Shown: in pieces, positions 48,587 to 60,600 of the stretch | Position numbering within the stretch: the first letter of the stretch is position 1 | How the letters are laid out: each line of letters begins with the position of its first letter | Assembly: GCA_036320915.1 (NCBI GenBank) | Contig: JAXBDG010000004.1 | Coordinates: forward strand, 806,001 to 870,000 | Source: Linnemannia elongata | Lineage: Eukaryota > Mortierellomycota > Mortierellomycetes > Mortierellales > Mortierellaceae | Reading direction: 5' to 3' | DNA length: 64,000 nucleotides | Position numbers and translations under genes: made by a program | Notes under the pieces: model-generated | Seen by the model: only the letters and a program-made list of their open reading frames with translations | Database searches by the model: none | What the model was told of the DNA's origin: nothing

Positions 48587-50902
48587 CGTTGATTGTTGTT
48601 GTCAAGAGCTTTCTTCACAAGACAGTCAGGGGAGAGAGCGTGCACTTCCATTATTAACAGCAACTTGTTACCCCTTCCTCTTTTGCCCCTCTTTTCGATC
48701 ATTATTAACAGTTGACCCCCGAGACAATGGCCGCGGCCTTGTTACAGACGCAGTTCCTCGTCTACTTTGTCATCAGCTGCGTTGCCCTTGGTGTGCTTAT
48801 TTCACTCTCGGACACCATTGGAAGCGAGTATATCTTTATCGATCTCTCTGTTGTGGCCATCTTTGGTAAGGAAAAGGAGAAGAGAAGAAAAAAAAAAAAG
48901 CCTGTTAGTGGATTGGAGAAGATTGGAGAAGCAGAGGGATATAAGAAAGGGAAAAAAAAGTGGCGGCGGACATTAACATTGTGCTCTCAACTTTTTTTTG
49001 TGTGCCTGCATCTCCAATATGTCATAGGTGGTTACACCGTCTTGGCAACAAAGGGAGTCTCGTCTCTGCTGAGTCTGTCATTTTACAAGATGTTCACATA
49101 CCCAATCTCCTACCTACTGGTCTTTGTACTCGTCTCCACTGCCGTCTTGCAAATCAAGTTCCTCAATAAGTCTCTCCAGCGCTTTGACTCCACCGTAAGT
49201 GCCATCTCGTCCCGTATTCTAACTTCCACACCTTTGAGCCTTGGCTTCAGCTAACATTTGATGTCTACTATTGCTTCTGTCGACTTTAGCAAGTCATTCC
49301 TACCCAGTTTGTCCTTTTTACAACCAGCGCAATCATTGGATCAGGAATTCTGTACAATGACTTTGACGAGATGGACTTCAATAAGGGGCTCCACTTCTTG
49401 ACAGGCTGTTGCATGACCTTCCTCGGCGTTTATTTCATCACCTCGCACCGTGACAAGGATGAGCCCGACTCACCCATCATCAATCCAGACTGGACCGTGG
49501 CTTCACAACAGCATTACGTCCCTATCCCACAGCGCTCATCGTTTGACATGTTCCCATCCAACAGAGTGTTATACCAACCCGAGCACAGCAGGTCGGATCT
49601 TTTCCTGGAGCAAGGACGAGCACAACCTCGGGATATGAGCTATGGGATCCCACCACACCCCAACCGTCCTCTGCGTCCGACGAATTCAGGAGATTCATTC
49701 GGTCGGGATGCCTCTGTGCCACTCTTGGGAACGTCTGCAAAACAGTCAACGCCAGTGCCCAGAGAAGGAGGATTCTCGCTGACTAGCGTGCACAATGTCC
49801 TCGCTGCCGTCGGTTCTCGCCACACAAGCTTGCTCGGTCTAGGTACTTTCCGTTTGTATGCTGATGAAGCGTATGTTTGTTTCATACTAAATGAAGGTGT
49901 GGTTGCTAATATCTTATGTTGTACTTTACGACAATAGAAAAAGTCATGGAGAACTATACCCACAAGGATGAACGGCGCGGGAGCATACACAGTCTCAACC
50001 AAACAGCACCTCTGCAACCACCACGACCCGGACTTGGATCGCGATCGAGTTCAGCATGCAGTGGCGTCTTCCCTCCACCCTCTATTACCACATACCCCTC
50101 GACAACGTCGCTCCTACCCTACGATACCAACTATGGCAGTTCATACCAGACACATCTGCAACAGCAACCACCTCAGCCTTCGCATCTCCAGTTCTCACGC
50201 CCAACTCAACCAGGGGGTGGCGGTGGTGGATCCATTGATCCACGGTTTCATGCTCCTCACCTGCAGGAGCGCTCTCAGTCTCAGGACGGAAATTACAAGC
50301 AACCTCGGCGCAAGATTTCAACACCCATGCTGAAAGAGAATAACAGCAACAACCACAGAGAAGTACCTCCATTGCCACCCAAGATCAAGACATCCGCAGG
50401 AGTGGCAGTTCCAGGACCTCCTCCAGGACGGAGAGGAGACCGGCACGCGTTCCCTTCGCCAAGCGAACACGAATTTTTGACAAGTGTCGCTCAATCAATC
50501 GACTCTGTCTCGTCTTCGACCCCTCGGGCGTCTTCAAAGTTTCCTGTAGCTGGAGGGGTTTTGACCGCCAGTCCGACTAAGCTTCACCATCACCCGGCAG
50601 GCGAAGGGTCAGCGTATTCGTTCCGGACTCTGAAATCACCTACAGGATCGACTCACCCGCCGTTGTCGTCGTATGAGCAAGATGGTTGGGTGTCGTCGTT
50701 GCCGCCGTTGCATCCGTCGTCATTAACTGAATCAAGTCAACATCACCCTCATTCTGCCCAGCGACCTAAAAAAAAGACTGGTGGTAGTCTTAGTGGATCG
50801 GCTATTGTTCAGGATGTGGATTTGACTATGGTGTCACCGACCCAGGCCAGACGCAAAGGCAGTGTTCCTAAGGGGGATGATTCATCTCGTCAGCAACAAT
50901 AA
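47413..50902 (+). CDS. NIPA-family magnesium transporter with long disordered regions
   Basis: Seven exons, 47413-47445, 47621-47662, 47888-48523, 48712-48865, 49028-49194, 49290-49842 and 49938-50902, give 849 residues. The NIPA (DUF803) core is clear: a first helix IGVIIAISGNILISVALNIQK, then SKAWWTGMILMILGECGNFMAYGYA, IIAPLGTVALISNVILAPL, the block GYTVLATKGVSSLLSLSFYK, and PTQFVLFTTSAIIGSGILY. By family it moves Mg2+ across the plasma membrane or endosomes. Two unusual parts exist. The first is a loop of about 115 residues between helices 1 and 2 (about 42-158), rich in Ser, Asp and His and including HHHHRH. The second is a Pro/Ser-rich C-terminal tail of about 450 residues, where most relatives are short. 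The stop codon overlaps an AATAAA. Intron 3 carries a T30 run. Confidence 0.93.
48557..48586. repeat. Poly(T) tract, 30 nt, in NIPA intron 3
   Basis: 30 T in the intron 48524-48711, about 125 bp before the acceptor and so too far upstream to be its normal pyrimidine tract. Confidence 0.9.
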
Positions 50903-51957
50903 AGACATACCTTCGCTTATTGGGATCTTTATGAAGCAAATTTGACGTGCGCTCAACTGAATGTGTACGAAGTGGATTGGTTTTCTCGGCCATTTTTTTA
51001 TTGGGAGGGTGGGTGGGGGGGAAGCGCCAAGACTACGAACTACTACGAACGAGATGGATACACATGAGAACTATGGTCCTTTTCGGTTAATGATGCTCGG
51101 TTCGGAGGGAATTGGGGAACGGTAATTTGAAGAAAGAAAAGTGTGGAGCTGGCTTATGACCCTCGAGGAGCTGAGTTGTGTGAGCGTGTGAAGAAGGCTT
51201 ATTATTAAGACAGGGACCTTTGTTGGTTTTTTTACGCGGGTGTTCAAAAAAGCACATGGAAGCAATTCAGTGGTGAAGAGACAAACTGAGCAGGAACGAG
51301 GGTGCCTGACTCGTTTTTTATCCGGTGCTCGTGTATCCATGAAATGCGGGTGCGCCCTCGTTTGCGAGGAGAATGTACTGAATATGAATATGTACACCCA
51401 CGGAGACAAACAAAGAAAAGGAGGGGTGAGAGTGTGAAGGGAGTACTAAGAAGCAGAGTGATGCAAGGCGCAATGGTTCTGTGAACATGTGAGAGCACCC
51501 TGGATAAAGAAAAAAGGAAAAGAGAATTTCTGAGGGATGAGATGCATTGCCAAAAGAGGTCAATTGCGCTTTGTCAGACATTCTTCTTGATTGGGAGTCT
51601 GCGCTCCAGTTGCCTGTGAACTATGTTGCATTTGTGTAGGAAGAAGAAAAGAAGGGGAACCAGTTAGTCGTTTGCTTCGGTGCTCTGTGTTCTCCACATC
51701 ACTCTCTATCTCTTTCATGGACATTGAAAGCGAGTACAAATAGTTCGGATACGGTGCTTTAGAAAACCTTCTTCTCCACACCCTCTTTTGCCCACCTCTC
51801 TTTATAGAGAAAAAAAAAGTCTCTGGTCACACAACCTCTTCTTTTTTTTTCTTGTTTTCTTTCTCTCTCTTCTCATTCCTGATCACGTCTTCTCTCTTAC
51901 TCCTCTTTCTTTTCATTTCAACTCATTCATTCACCACCAAGAACAAGAAAAGCAAGA
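50903..51957. other. Intergenic between NIPA and sterol oxidase genes
   Basis: 3' region of the NIPA gene, mixed sequence, then a TATA-like TTTATAGA (51801-51808) and a pyrimidine-rich leader before the ATG at 51958. No gene seen. Confidence 0.6.
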
Positions 51958-53208
51958 ATGACCGCGTCGTCGTCCGAAATGTCGTCCGAGTTGAAGCATG
52001 TCGATCCCGAACAAGAACAGGACGCCTCTCTCCCAGACGAGTGGGGTCCCACCGTCCTCCACTCCACCAAAGCCCTCTTCGAAGTCGGCGACGTCTTCTT
52101 CTACTCTGTCGTCATTGCCATCTTCTTTGGCTCCCTCCACACCTACGGCGAGCAGTTCTGGTCTCACATCCTTGCGACCTACTCAAAACCCGTAATCATC
52201 CTCGGCGGATCCTTCATTGTCTCCCAAGTCGGCTTTTGGTTCTGGGTCTCCCTCCTCGCCATCCTCGACCTCTACCAATTTCCAAAGTCTTTCTGGAGGT
52301 ATAAGATCCAACCCCAGAAGGTACCCACACAGGAGTGGTATTGGAAGGCACTTTGGGTGGCGTTACAGAATCAGTTTTTTGTAGGAGTGCCAACGGGATT
52401 GTTGTTGTACAAGTTGATGGAGTGGAGGGGGAACCCGATTGGGATGGAGTTCCCGACGATGTTGGAATTTGCAAAGGAGATGGTTGGGTTTTTGGTGATT
52501 GAGGAGGTGGGCTTTTATTATGGACATCGGTTGTTGCATCTTCCTAGGTTTTATAAGAGGATTCACAAGCAGCACCATCTCTTCACTGCGCCCATTGGTA
52601 TCGCCGGTAAGTTCCTTTGCTTGTTTGCTTGGATGGAATTGGGTTTATGCATTTATACATGGTTGTGGCATTTGAAATTGCTGTGTTTAGTGTGCCTAGT
52701 TCATGTTCTAACAGCTTTGTTTTATCGTTTCTTTGCGATTGTGATTGTGTGATTAGCGATTTACTGCCATCCTTTGGAGCATTTCATGTGCAACTTGTCG
52801 CCTTTGTTGCTGGGACCTGTTGTCATGAAGTCGCATGTCTTGACCCTCTGGCTCTGGATCACCATCGGTACGTCTCCCTTGCTTATTGTCACTTCATTCA
52901 AAGATAGATCCAAATTGACAGATGCCCTGGACTAACCCATTATTTACTGCTTATATCTTTACCTTTTGTTAGCACAAACGAATGCGATCAACTCTCACTG
53001 CGGATTCCAACTGCCATTATTCCCGTCGCCCTTGGGACATGATTACCATCACGAGGTGTTTAATAAGAACTATGGTCCTGTGGGCGTGCTGGACTGGTTT
53101 CATGGAACAGCAGGCACTCGGGAGATGGCAGAGGAGAAGAAGCGAATTCGTGCCGCTGCTGCCGCTACAGCTGCTAAGAAGCAACAGGCTGAGCTAAAGC
53201 AGGAGTAG
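51958..53208 (+). CDS. FAXDC2/ERG25-like sterol C-4 methyl oxidase (fatty acid hydroxylase superfamily)
   Basis: Exons 51958-52606, 52757-52867 and 52973-53208 give 331 residues. The three di-iron histidine boxes are intact: HRLLH (190-194), HKQHH (203-207) and HDYHH (276-280), plus His262 in SHCG. Four or more hydrophobic segments fit an ER membrane enzyme. The phrases [30 protein letters not shown] and [10 protein letters not shown], and the ending GVLDWFHGT, are closer to animal FAXDC2 than to yeast Erg25. By family it would use O2 and electrons from cytochrome b5 to oxidise a sterol C-4 methyl group or a related lipid. The exact substrate is not established. The C terminus is Ala/Lys/Glu-rich and lacks a clear KKXX retrieval signal. 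The start was chosen for the A-rich context (AAGAATGACC) and the absence of an earlier in-frame ATG. Confidence 0.92.
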
Positions 53209-54611
53209 CATAGGAGTTGAAGATCTGGGGAAACGATTAAAAGAATACATGCAATTCAGATACCATTAAGAGAACGTGACTTGTGACCAATTGGGTGAGG
53301 GAAACCATGGGCAGGCATGGGTAGCATCGTATGGATTACATATGTCCAGGAAGGTACCCTTGCACAATGGCAAGCGAGCAAGCTTCCTTACGTCGTACAT
53401 CGATGAGACACGACAGCATTGTGTGTGCTGAGCGTGTGTCGTTAAGACGACAGCAGTAGCCTACAGGAAGAGACAGAGAGAGAGAGAGAGAGGCAATAAT
53501 TCATCGTTCTCTTTGTGTACCCATCCCTCTTTCTGTTCCCAAGCTTCCTTTACCTTCCAGAATCATTTCTACACGACGTAAGAGAGAGGTGTCAAACCAC
53601 TCGCAGTGCGTCGCCTCTTCCATATACTCTCTCTCTCTCTCTCTTAGCTTCACGCCCCCGTGCTTCGCCGCTTCCTCTTCAACTCATTTCTTGTCTTTTC
53701 TTTCTTCTTCCCTTTCTCCCTTCACTTTATTCCCCTTTGTCACCCACACCATAGTTGCTGCCTTTTCCTTCCTTCCTTCCTTCCTTCCTTCCCATCCGCC
53801 ACATCACTCCTCTCATCTTATACACCCCCACTTATTGCTAACAGCAACCATCACTGCGATCCCACACATTCTCTCACCCCTACACTCGCTCATACCAATA
53901 CTAATTCCTCTTTTGAACAACAAGAACTAAAAAAAAAGAAAAAAAAAAAAAAAAGATCACATCCACCCACCCGCACACACGACCAACAACCATCGCCACA
54001 CTCTTTTACGCAGCAAACAACAACATTAGCAGCAACTAGCTCTATTCACCCTTTATTCATACTCTTAGAACATACTCCTGTTCCTTGCTGAATTCGTCAT
54101 TCACTTGGCTTGCTTCGCCATACCTTTTTATCGCCTCTATTCTTTTTATCTTCCTCTATTCACCCTCTCTTTTCTTCTGTCTTTCTTCGTTCCTCCATCC
54201 TTCTCTCTTCCTTCCTCTATCTCTCTCTCCTCTTTTTCGTTCCAAAAGCTTGTCTACAACGACTTGCACTGACGCTGGCCTTGAGCTTGTGCACCAACAT
54301 CACCTCCTTTCACTCGTCATCACACTCTTCTCACTCTCTTTCTTCATTCCTTTCTTTTTGTATATCCAACAGACTTCCTTACATTTCAATCTCAATCTCT
54401 GCCATCGACACCCTCTTCCACCAACAAGGAAACAAGGACCAGATTAACTAAAAGCACAACTCCCAGCCTCGACATTCCAGTTTCAACCTTCGACCCTTCT
54501 TTTTCAGACGACCCCTTGACCTCGCATTATTTATCTCCTAGTCCTTAACTCTTCGTCTCCTATTGTGTCTCGTCTGACCACCGTCGGTTTTCGAGATACG
54601 CTTGCCTGGAC
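53209..54611. other. Intergenic: long pyrimidine leader of the ATG11/FIP200 gene
   Basis: Mixed sequence to about 53500, then 1.1 kb of dense C/T-rich plus-strand DNA up to the start at 54612, including (TTCC)n at 53766-53793. Open frames here are only Ser/Leu/Phe/Pro translations of that bias. Confidence 0.65.
53766..53793. repeat. (TTCC)7 microsatellite
   Basis: About seven TTCC units in the leader of the ATG11/FIP200 gene. Confidence 0.85.
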
Positions 54612-57600
54612 ATGAAGCTCTATCGAGCAGAGACGGGCAAGCGCGTGGTTATACCCCAGCTTCGGCCCAATGACGGGTAAGCCATCATGCTTTATGATAG
54701 ACTCTGAAGATCTTTGGTTTTGGTCTCGTAACTCGTCAACTCTTGTGTTGGTTTGCATTTTGCCACCATTTTGCAAAGAAAGGACCCTCTCTGAGGGAGA
54801 AAGAAGGGCCTCTTCATTTCGTTCACGAAGTGTGATCTATAAACAGTCTTTATTTGCATGGGTCCTAGCCCCGATGGGCAAAGGGAGAAAAGGGGACCCT
54901 TGAACAATAGGGGTAGAGTCTGTGTGAAAGTGTTTATTGAGAGAAAAGGGAGAGAGAGAGAGCTAGAGACAGGGAGTGACAAAGAGTGACAGTGGAGATA
55001 CGAGCGAATACCCCACAACAATAGCGACCCAACAACACGGCCAACAAGGATCTCTCACATCGCTCTCTGAATAAGCTGTTCTCATGACTGACTGACGTTT
55101 TTTTTATATTATTATTTTGTCGTTCGTTTCGTTGTTTCCTCCTTTATTAACATCATCCTTGTTCACGTATAGACTCGACACATTGCGCCTTGCAATTGAA
55201 AGGGCGACCAGGGTCCCGCAAGGCTCTCAGATCCTGATGACTTCTGATGGCCTACAACTCAAGTCCGATATGATGTTCGACGCCATCACATCAACTGGCA
55301 AGGTAAATCACACATGCTGGCATTACAAGGTGTATCATTGGGCGAATGAAGAAACTTTACATATGGACTTGGCGAAATGGACAAAAGAAAACAGCCATAA
55401 GGTGTAAAAAAATGGCGCATATGGTGTATTTCTTTGCATTACGATAATCGTCTGATTCCGATATCATCTGTGCCTCATTAATGTCGTTGGGGAAGGAAGA
55501 AAGGCTAGCAGGATATTTGATGGACGGAAGGAGGCGTCGATGAGATCGAAGGAGAAGAGGTTGGGTCAGTGGAGAGGGTGCCCGAAAAAGGAGGCGCAGG
55601 ATACCAAGGCCAAAGAAAACACAAAAAAAGGTTGATTTTTCAGGAACACCCACCATATATTCGATTAGTTGCCCTTCTCTGAGTAACCACACAACGCAAT
55701 GCGGGACAATAATTGTTTGATGACAATCCAAAAGAGCACAAGCTAAAAAGCAGGGAGACAATGTCATTCGTTTTGCTGTTGTTATGTTATATTGACTCAA
55801 CAGTCATACCACCCGAGTCATCCTTTCCTCTTTCTCTACTTTTGCGCTGGTTTCTTTCTTTTTCGGACGTTTTCGATACGCACGTACACCGTGGGTTTGG
55901 AGCAAAACATCGACAATAATCAGTTACGATGGCACAAGCAGGATAGAACGAACCAACAATATCAAGGACACACACCTATCGACAAGAGGATGATACGACT
56001 CAACACCAATGGCAGACGACCCGTCTTGACCCCCTCTTTGCAAAGCGCAAAAATTAATTCCCCTTCCGGGCGCATGCAGTACAATAGGACGACATCACAT
56101 GGTTCTAAACAAGAGGGGACAAAACGCAAACCCAGGGGACAGGGAGGAGCACAGAAGACCAACGAAAGAAGTATAAAAAGAGCACTCAGATGACTCGGGC
56201 TATCAACAATAACAATAAACAGGACGCACACCTGCTTGCGTGGGTCCTCAATTCGGAACACGGGCACACGCGACCATTTCTCTTCGTTTCACGTTCTGTC
56301 AAACCAACCAGGGCATACGTGGTATCCAGACGACTAATCGACTCATTTTCCTGCCCTTGCTGCGCCTTAGGATGAATACACCATTATGGTCTATAACAGG
56401 GAGGTCCTCACGACGGACATCTCCAGCAGCATCCTCACACTTACTGAACAGGCACGGACAGAGCCAACCATTCTCCCACTCACTGCATCACAACTCGAGG
56501 CAACATCAACTCCTTCTCGACCAGAATCACCTTCGGCGAACAGGGCATGGGGTAGTCGGTTTCAGCGGACCTTTGAGGCTTACGTCGACCATGTTATGGC
56601 TTATTACAAGGCCATTGTGGCTCATGCTGGAGTGTGCGAACGGATTATGGAGGAGCTGAGGATGCAGTCCTTGGCTGTGCAAGTCGCCTTGACCAACTTG
56701 GACGCTCACAGTCGGTAAGTGTGTCAGGACATCTTGATAAAGTAGAACCTTAATGGCACCGTATGTTTATAACAGGAAGCACATGACTAACCGTTTGCAT
56801 ATGTGTACATAGGTCTGTACTGGAAACGTTTGAAAAGTTCAATGCCTTTGCTACCAAGGAACTTACAAAACAAGCGCGACTCCTTCAATCGTATGTTGGC
56901 ATTTTCCGTGGTTGCATTATTTTGTTTTTATGTTAGTTTGCATTTGCATGTGCTAACATTTTGTCCGCACTTCTTTTTTCACAGATTTCCTCGGGACATT
57001 GAGGCCCTTCGGCAGATCAGAGTCCACCCCGCGCTACTTCCACCTGACTCACCAGAGCGATACATCTCCGACTTTATCCCGACCGACAAACTCATTCTGT
57101 GGGCGGAGCGCTGTCGAGAAATACACGAGGAGCTTCTTCGGGACGGAAAGAACCTGTCCAAGTCGATCAAGGAGGTGCAGGAAGGCACGGTTGCCATTCG
57201 TAGCAATAGCGGTATCAAGTAAGTCTCCAACCTATGGTTCAATTTGAGCCGCGTAGTGATATTCTCAATTGGGCGACTTCTGACCATGGTGCATTTCTCA
57301 TTCACTCCAATTACAAAGTCTTGCACAGCTAGAGAGCGCAATGGAAGATATCCTTCACACTGTTGAGCAACAAAGTCAGATCCGACAACGCGCCGAGCGA
57401 GGTATGGACACCTCTCGTCTATTTACCGTAGTTGCACGACAGTCGACTCTACAGGGGCTATGCTAACTCTACATTATTACTTTAAAATATGCTTAGATCA
57501 ATCGCGAGTCAAGGAGCGCGTTTTGGAGATCTCTAGGCCTGAAGGATTCTCAGGATCGGCATCTACGCTGGAGGCACTGGGACAACTGGCAGAAGTCTAC

Positions 57601-60600
57601 AAAACGGATTACATCGCTACGTCTCGCCAGTCGGACGAAATGTTGCGGGACAAGCTTAGCATTTTTATTTCCGCAAAGCGATCGCAAACCGCCAACCTTA
57701 TCTCTCAGTTGATGCACATTTCCAAACTGCAGTCCACCATCGCCAGTATACCGCCCAATCTTGCCAACTTGGACGATGCACTTCGCAAACGGGATGCTGA
57801 CTTTAGCCAGCTTGTGTATGTTCAGCGGATCCCGATTGCATACGGTGCCCTTGTGGTCGAGATTGTACGTCGACGGGAGTACGCAAAACTCCTTCTCCAA
57901 AAGTCCCAGCAGCTGGCCGAGGTCATGTCCCGATTCAGACAGATGGAGCAGCGGCGGCGGGACTCATTCCGGACAGAGGTCGCCAAATTTGTACCCGTCG
58001 TTGTGCCAGGACTAGATGATGTACCACCATTCTGCGAGATCAACGCTCTACACACTCGCGACCGACTCCCACCCTTCACCAGAGAACATGTGGCAGAGTT
58101 CGAGCGCCTTGTGAATCAGCTGAGTGTCGGACTGGGTGGACAGGGATTGGAAACCGCCGAGAGTCACGTCTTGGGAGCCGACCAATCCATGGCAGGAGCG
58201 AGTTCCATCAGTGGCGAGTCCAATCAGGATGCTCTGTCGAAACTGCGGGTAACCCTTGTCAAAATGACGGCTCAGATGGATGTTATGAACGGCGAGTTTG
58301 ACAGGATTCTCGAGAAGAGCTTCTTGACGGAGAAGATCCAGAGATTGGAAGAGGACAATGCCAAGCTTCGTGCAGACATGTCGCGCGTTGATATCCAGCA
58401 GCGTTCAGGAACTCCTCAGTTGACCCAGCTCCCATTTCCACGTCATAACACACCAGTGGGAGGTGCTGGTGGCTCTGTCGGCGCAGGATCTTCAACGGCT
58501 GTTACTATTGGAGGGGCATCTGCAAACACACCGACCTCGCCCAAGCTGAGTAGACAGCCTTCGCGAGGAGGAAGCAGCAGTAATGCTGGTCGTGGCGCGG
58601 AGGCTGATGACCAACAGCCAGTCTTGCAACAACAAGTTCAGCAGAATCAGCGCCTCACAAAGGAGAATGGCGAACTCACAAGCAAGATCAAAGCTTATGA
58701 GGCTAGGATTCGGTCACTCGAGGATTTGCTGTACCAGAACTTCCGTACTGGATCCAGTGCCGATTCTTCGGCTTCAAGCAAGGAGTCTCGCAATCAACTG
58801 TCCATCTCTCTCAACTCTGACCAGCCCTGGAAGGACCCAGAGGAGATCCAAGCCGCCCGCACCCAATCCCAAGCCAAGGAGCAGGAGCGGAAGCGTGATG
58901 AGGAGCGGTTGGTGAGTCTGGAACAGGAACTGCAGGACAAGACTCAGCAGTTGGAGCAGGCAGAGGCGAAACTCCATCACGAGCGCACCCTCAACGAACA
59001 GGCTACCGCTGTCAACGACGAGGTATGTTTTACTGACTCCTCGTTACATATATTACAATGTCATTTGCGAGACTATCACTACAGAACTCATTCTAACTAA
59101 CGAGTCTATTTTTATTTCAAACCAAATACCTGCAGCTCCGTCAAGAACTTCTGGAGCTCAAGTTGCTTTCAGCGACGTCTGAGGAAACATCGGATGACAA
59201 GTCTGTCAGCATAACCGCAATCCAACTTCGATCTGAAGAACTCGAGCTGGAGCTGAAGGGTATGATAACCAAGTACGACCACCTCCTTCAGCATCACGAG
59301 AAGGAGACCGAGGCTCAGGCGATTGAAACAAAGGCATTCAAGGAGCGAATCGAAGAACTCACCAACCAAATGGCACTGGAGAAGGAGATTCTCGAGGGTC
59401 AGCTTGATCAGGCCAAGCGTTCCGCAGAAGAGGCCTCGGAGAGAGCGATCGAGCTGGAGAATGAGCTCGACGTCGTCAACGAGGAGCTGCAGAACAAGGT
59501 TCTAGAACTCGAAGAGGAGCTGGAGAACCACGCTGCGGAGCACAAGGACGTCACCGCTCGCGCAGAGGAGCAGGAGAGACAACTTGAGTCTCACCGTGCT
59601 GTCCATGATGATATTCTGGCCCAGTTGAAGGATCGCGAGAGGGAACTCACCACCGCACTGGAGGATGGTCAGGCGGCCAAAGAGGTCCATGCCAAGATGC
59701 AGGAGGACCACTCTAAGCTGCAAGACACCCACGCCCAACTCGAAAAGGATCTTGCGACTCTGTCCGAATCTCTTCAGGACACAAAGTCGTCTCGGGATGA
59801 GCTGGCGCAGCAGGTCGAGGCCCTTCGCAAACATGTTTCGGACCTGGAGGCGCAGCGGGAGTCATACAATGTTGATGTGGAGATGCGACTGGAGGAGGCC
59901 AAAACGATGGTGCGGCGTGCAGAGGCGGACTGGAAGGAGAAGTCGCGGTTGTTGGATCAAATGGAACGCGCGACCAAGGATCTCGCCAATCCCCTCAAGC
60001 AGTGCCTTGTTGTTGTCGGAATTCAGCAAGAAGAGCACGAGATTTCCAACCTGGAGCAAGTTCGTGAGAGGTTGCAGGCGATTGAGAATGGAATCCAGGC
60101 CCTGATCAAGAAGCATGCTGATGAGCAAAAGGAGGAACTTGCGGTACATGAGGTTCGTTTGGCAGAGTTGCGCAAGGAGAACGAGACGAGCCAGGACATC
60201 TTGAACTCGACCATCAGCAGTCTCAAGAAAGCCTCTCAGGATGCCGCAGAAGGAACAGCTGCAGTCAGACAGGATATGGAGTCCACTATCAACCGTCTCA
60301 AGGAGGAGCTGGAGAATGTCAAGGTCCAGCAACGAGCGTCTGCTATCCCCGTGCCTCTGTCCACAACACCTACCTCTGGAACGCCAATGACATCGACTTC
60401 ACCCGTTACTCCTATGCCCCCGACTTTGCCCCACGGACTCAAAGAGCCATCCGCCGTCGCGGATTCTGCGGTGGAATCGCTTCGCATCCGCGACCGTGTG
60501 TTGTTGAGCACTCTTGCCCTTGACTTGGGTATTTCCCTACCCACGCTCACCTCTGCAGACGATCAGGATGCTGCCTCTTACCCCACCTCATCAGTGCTTC

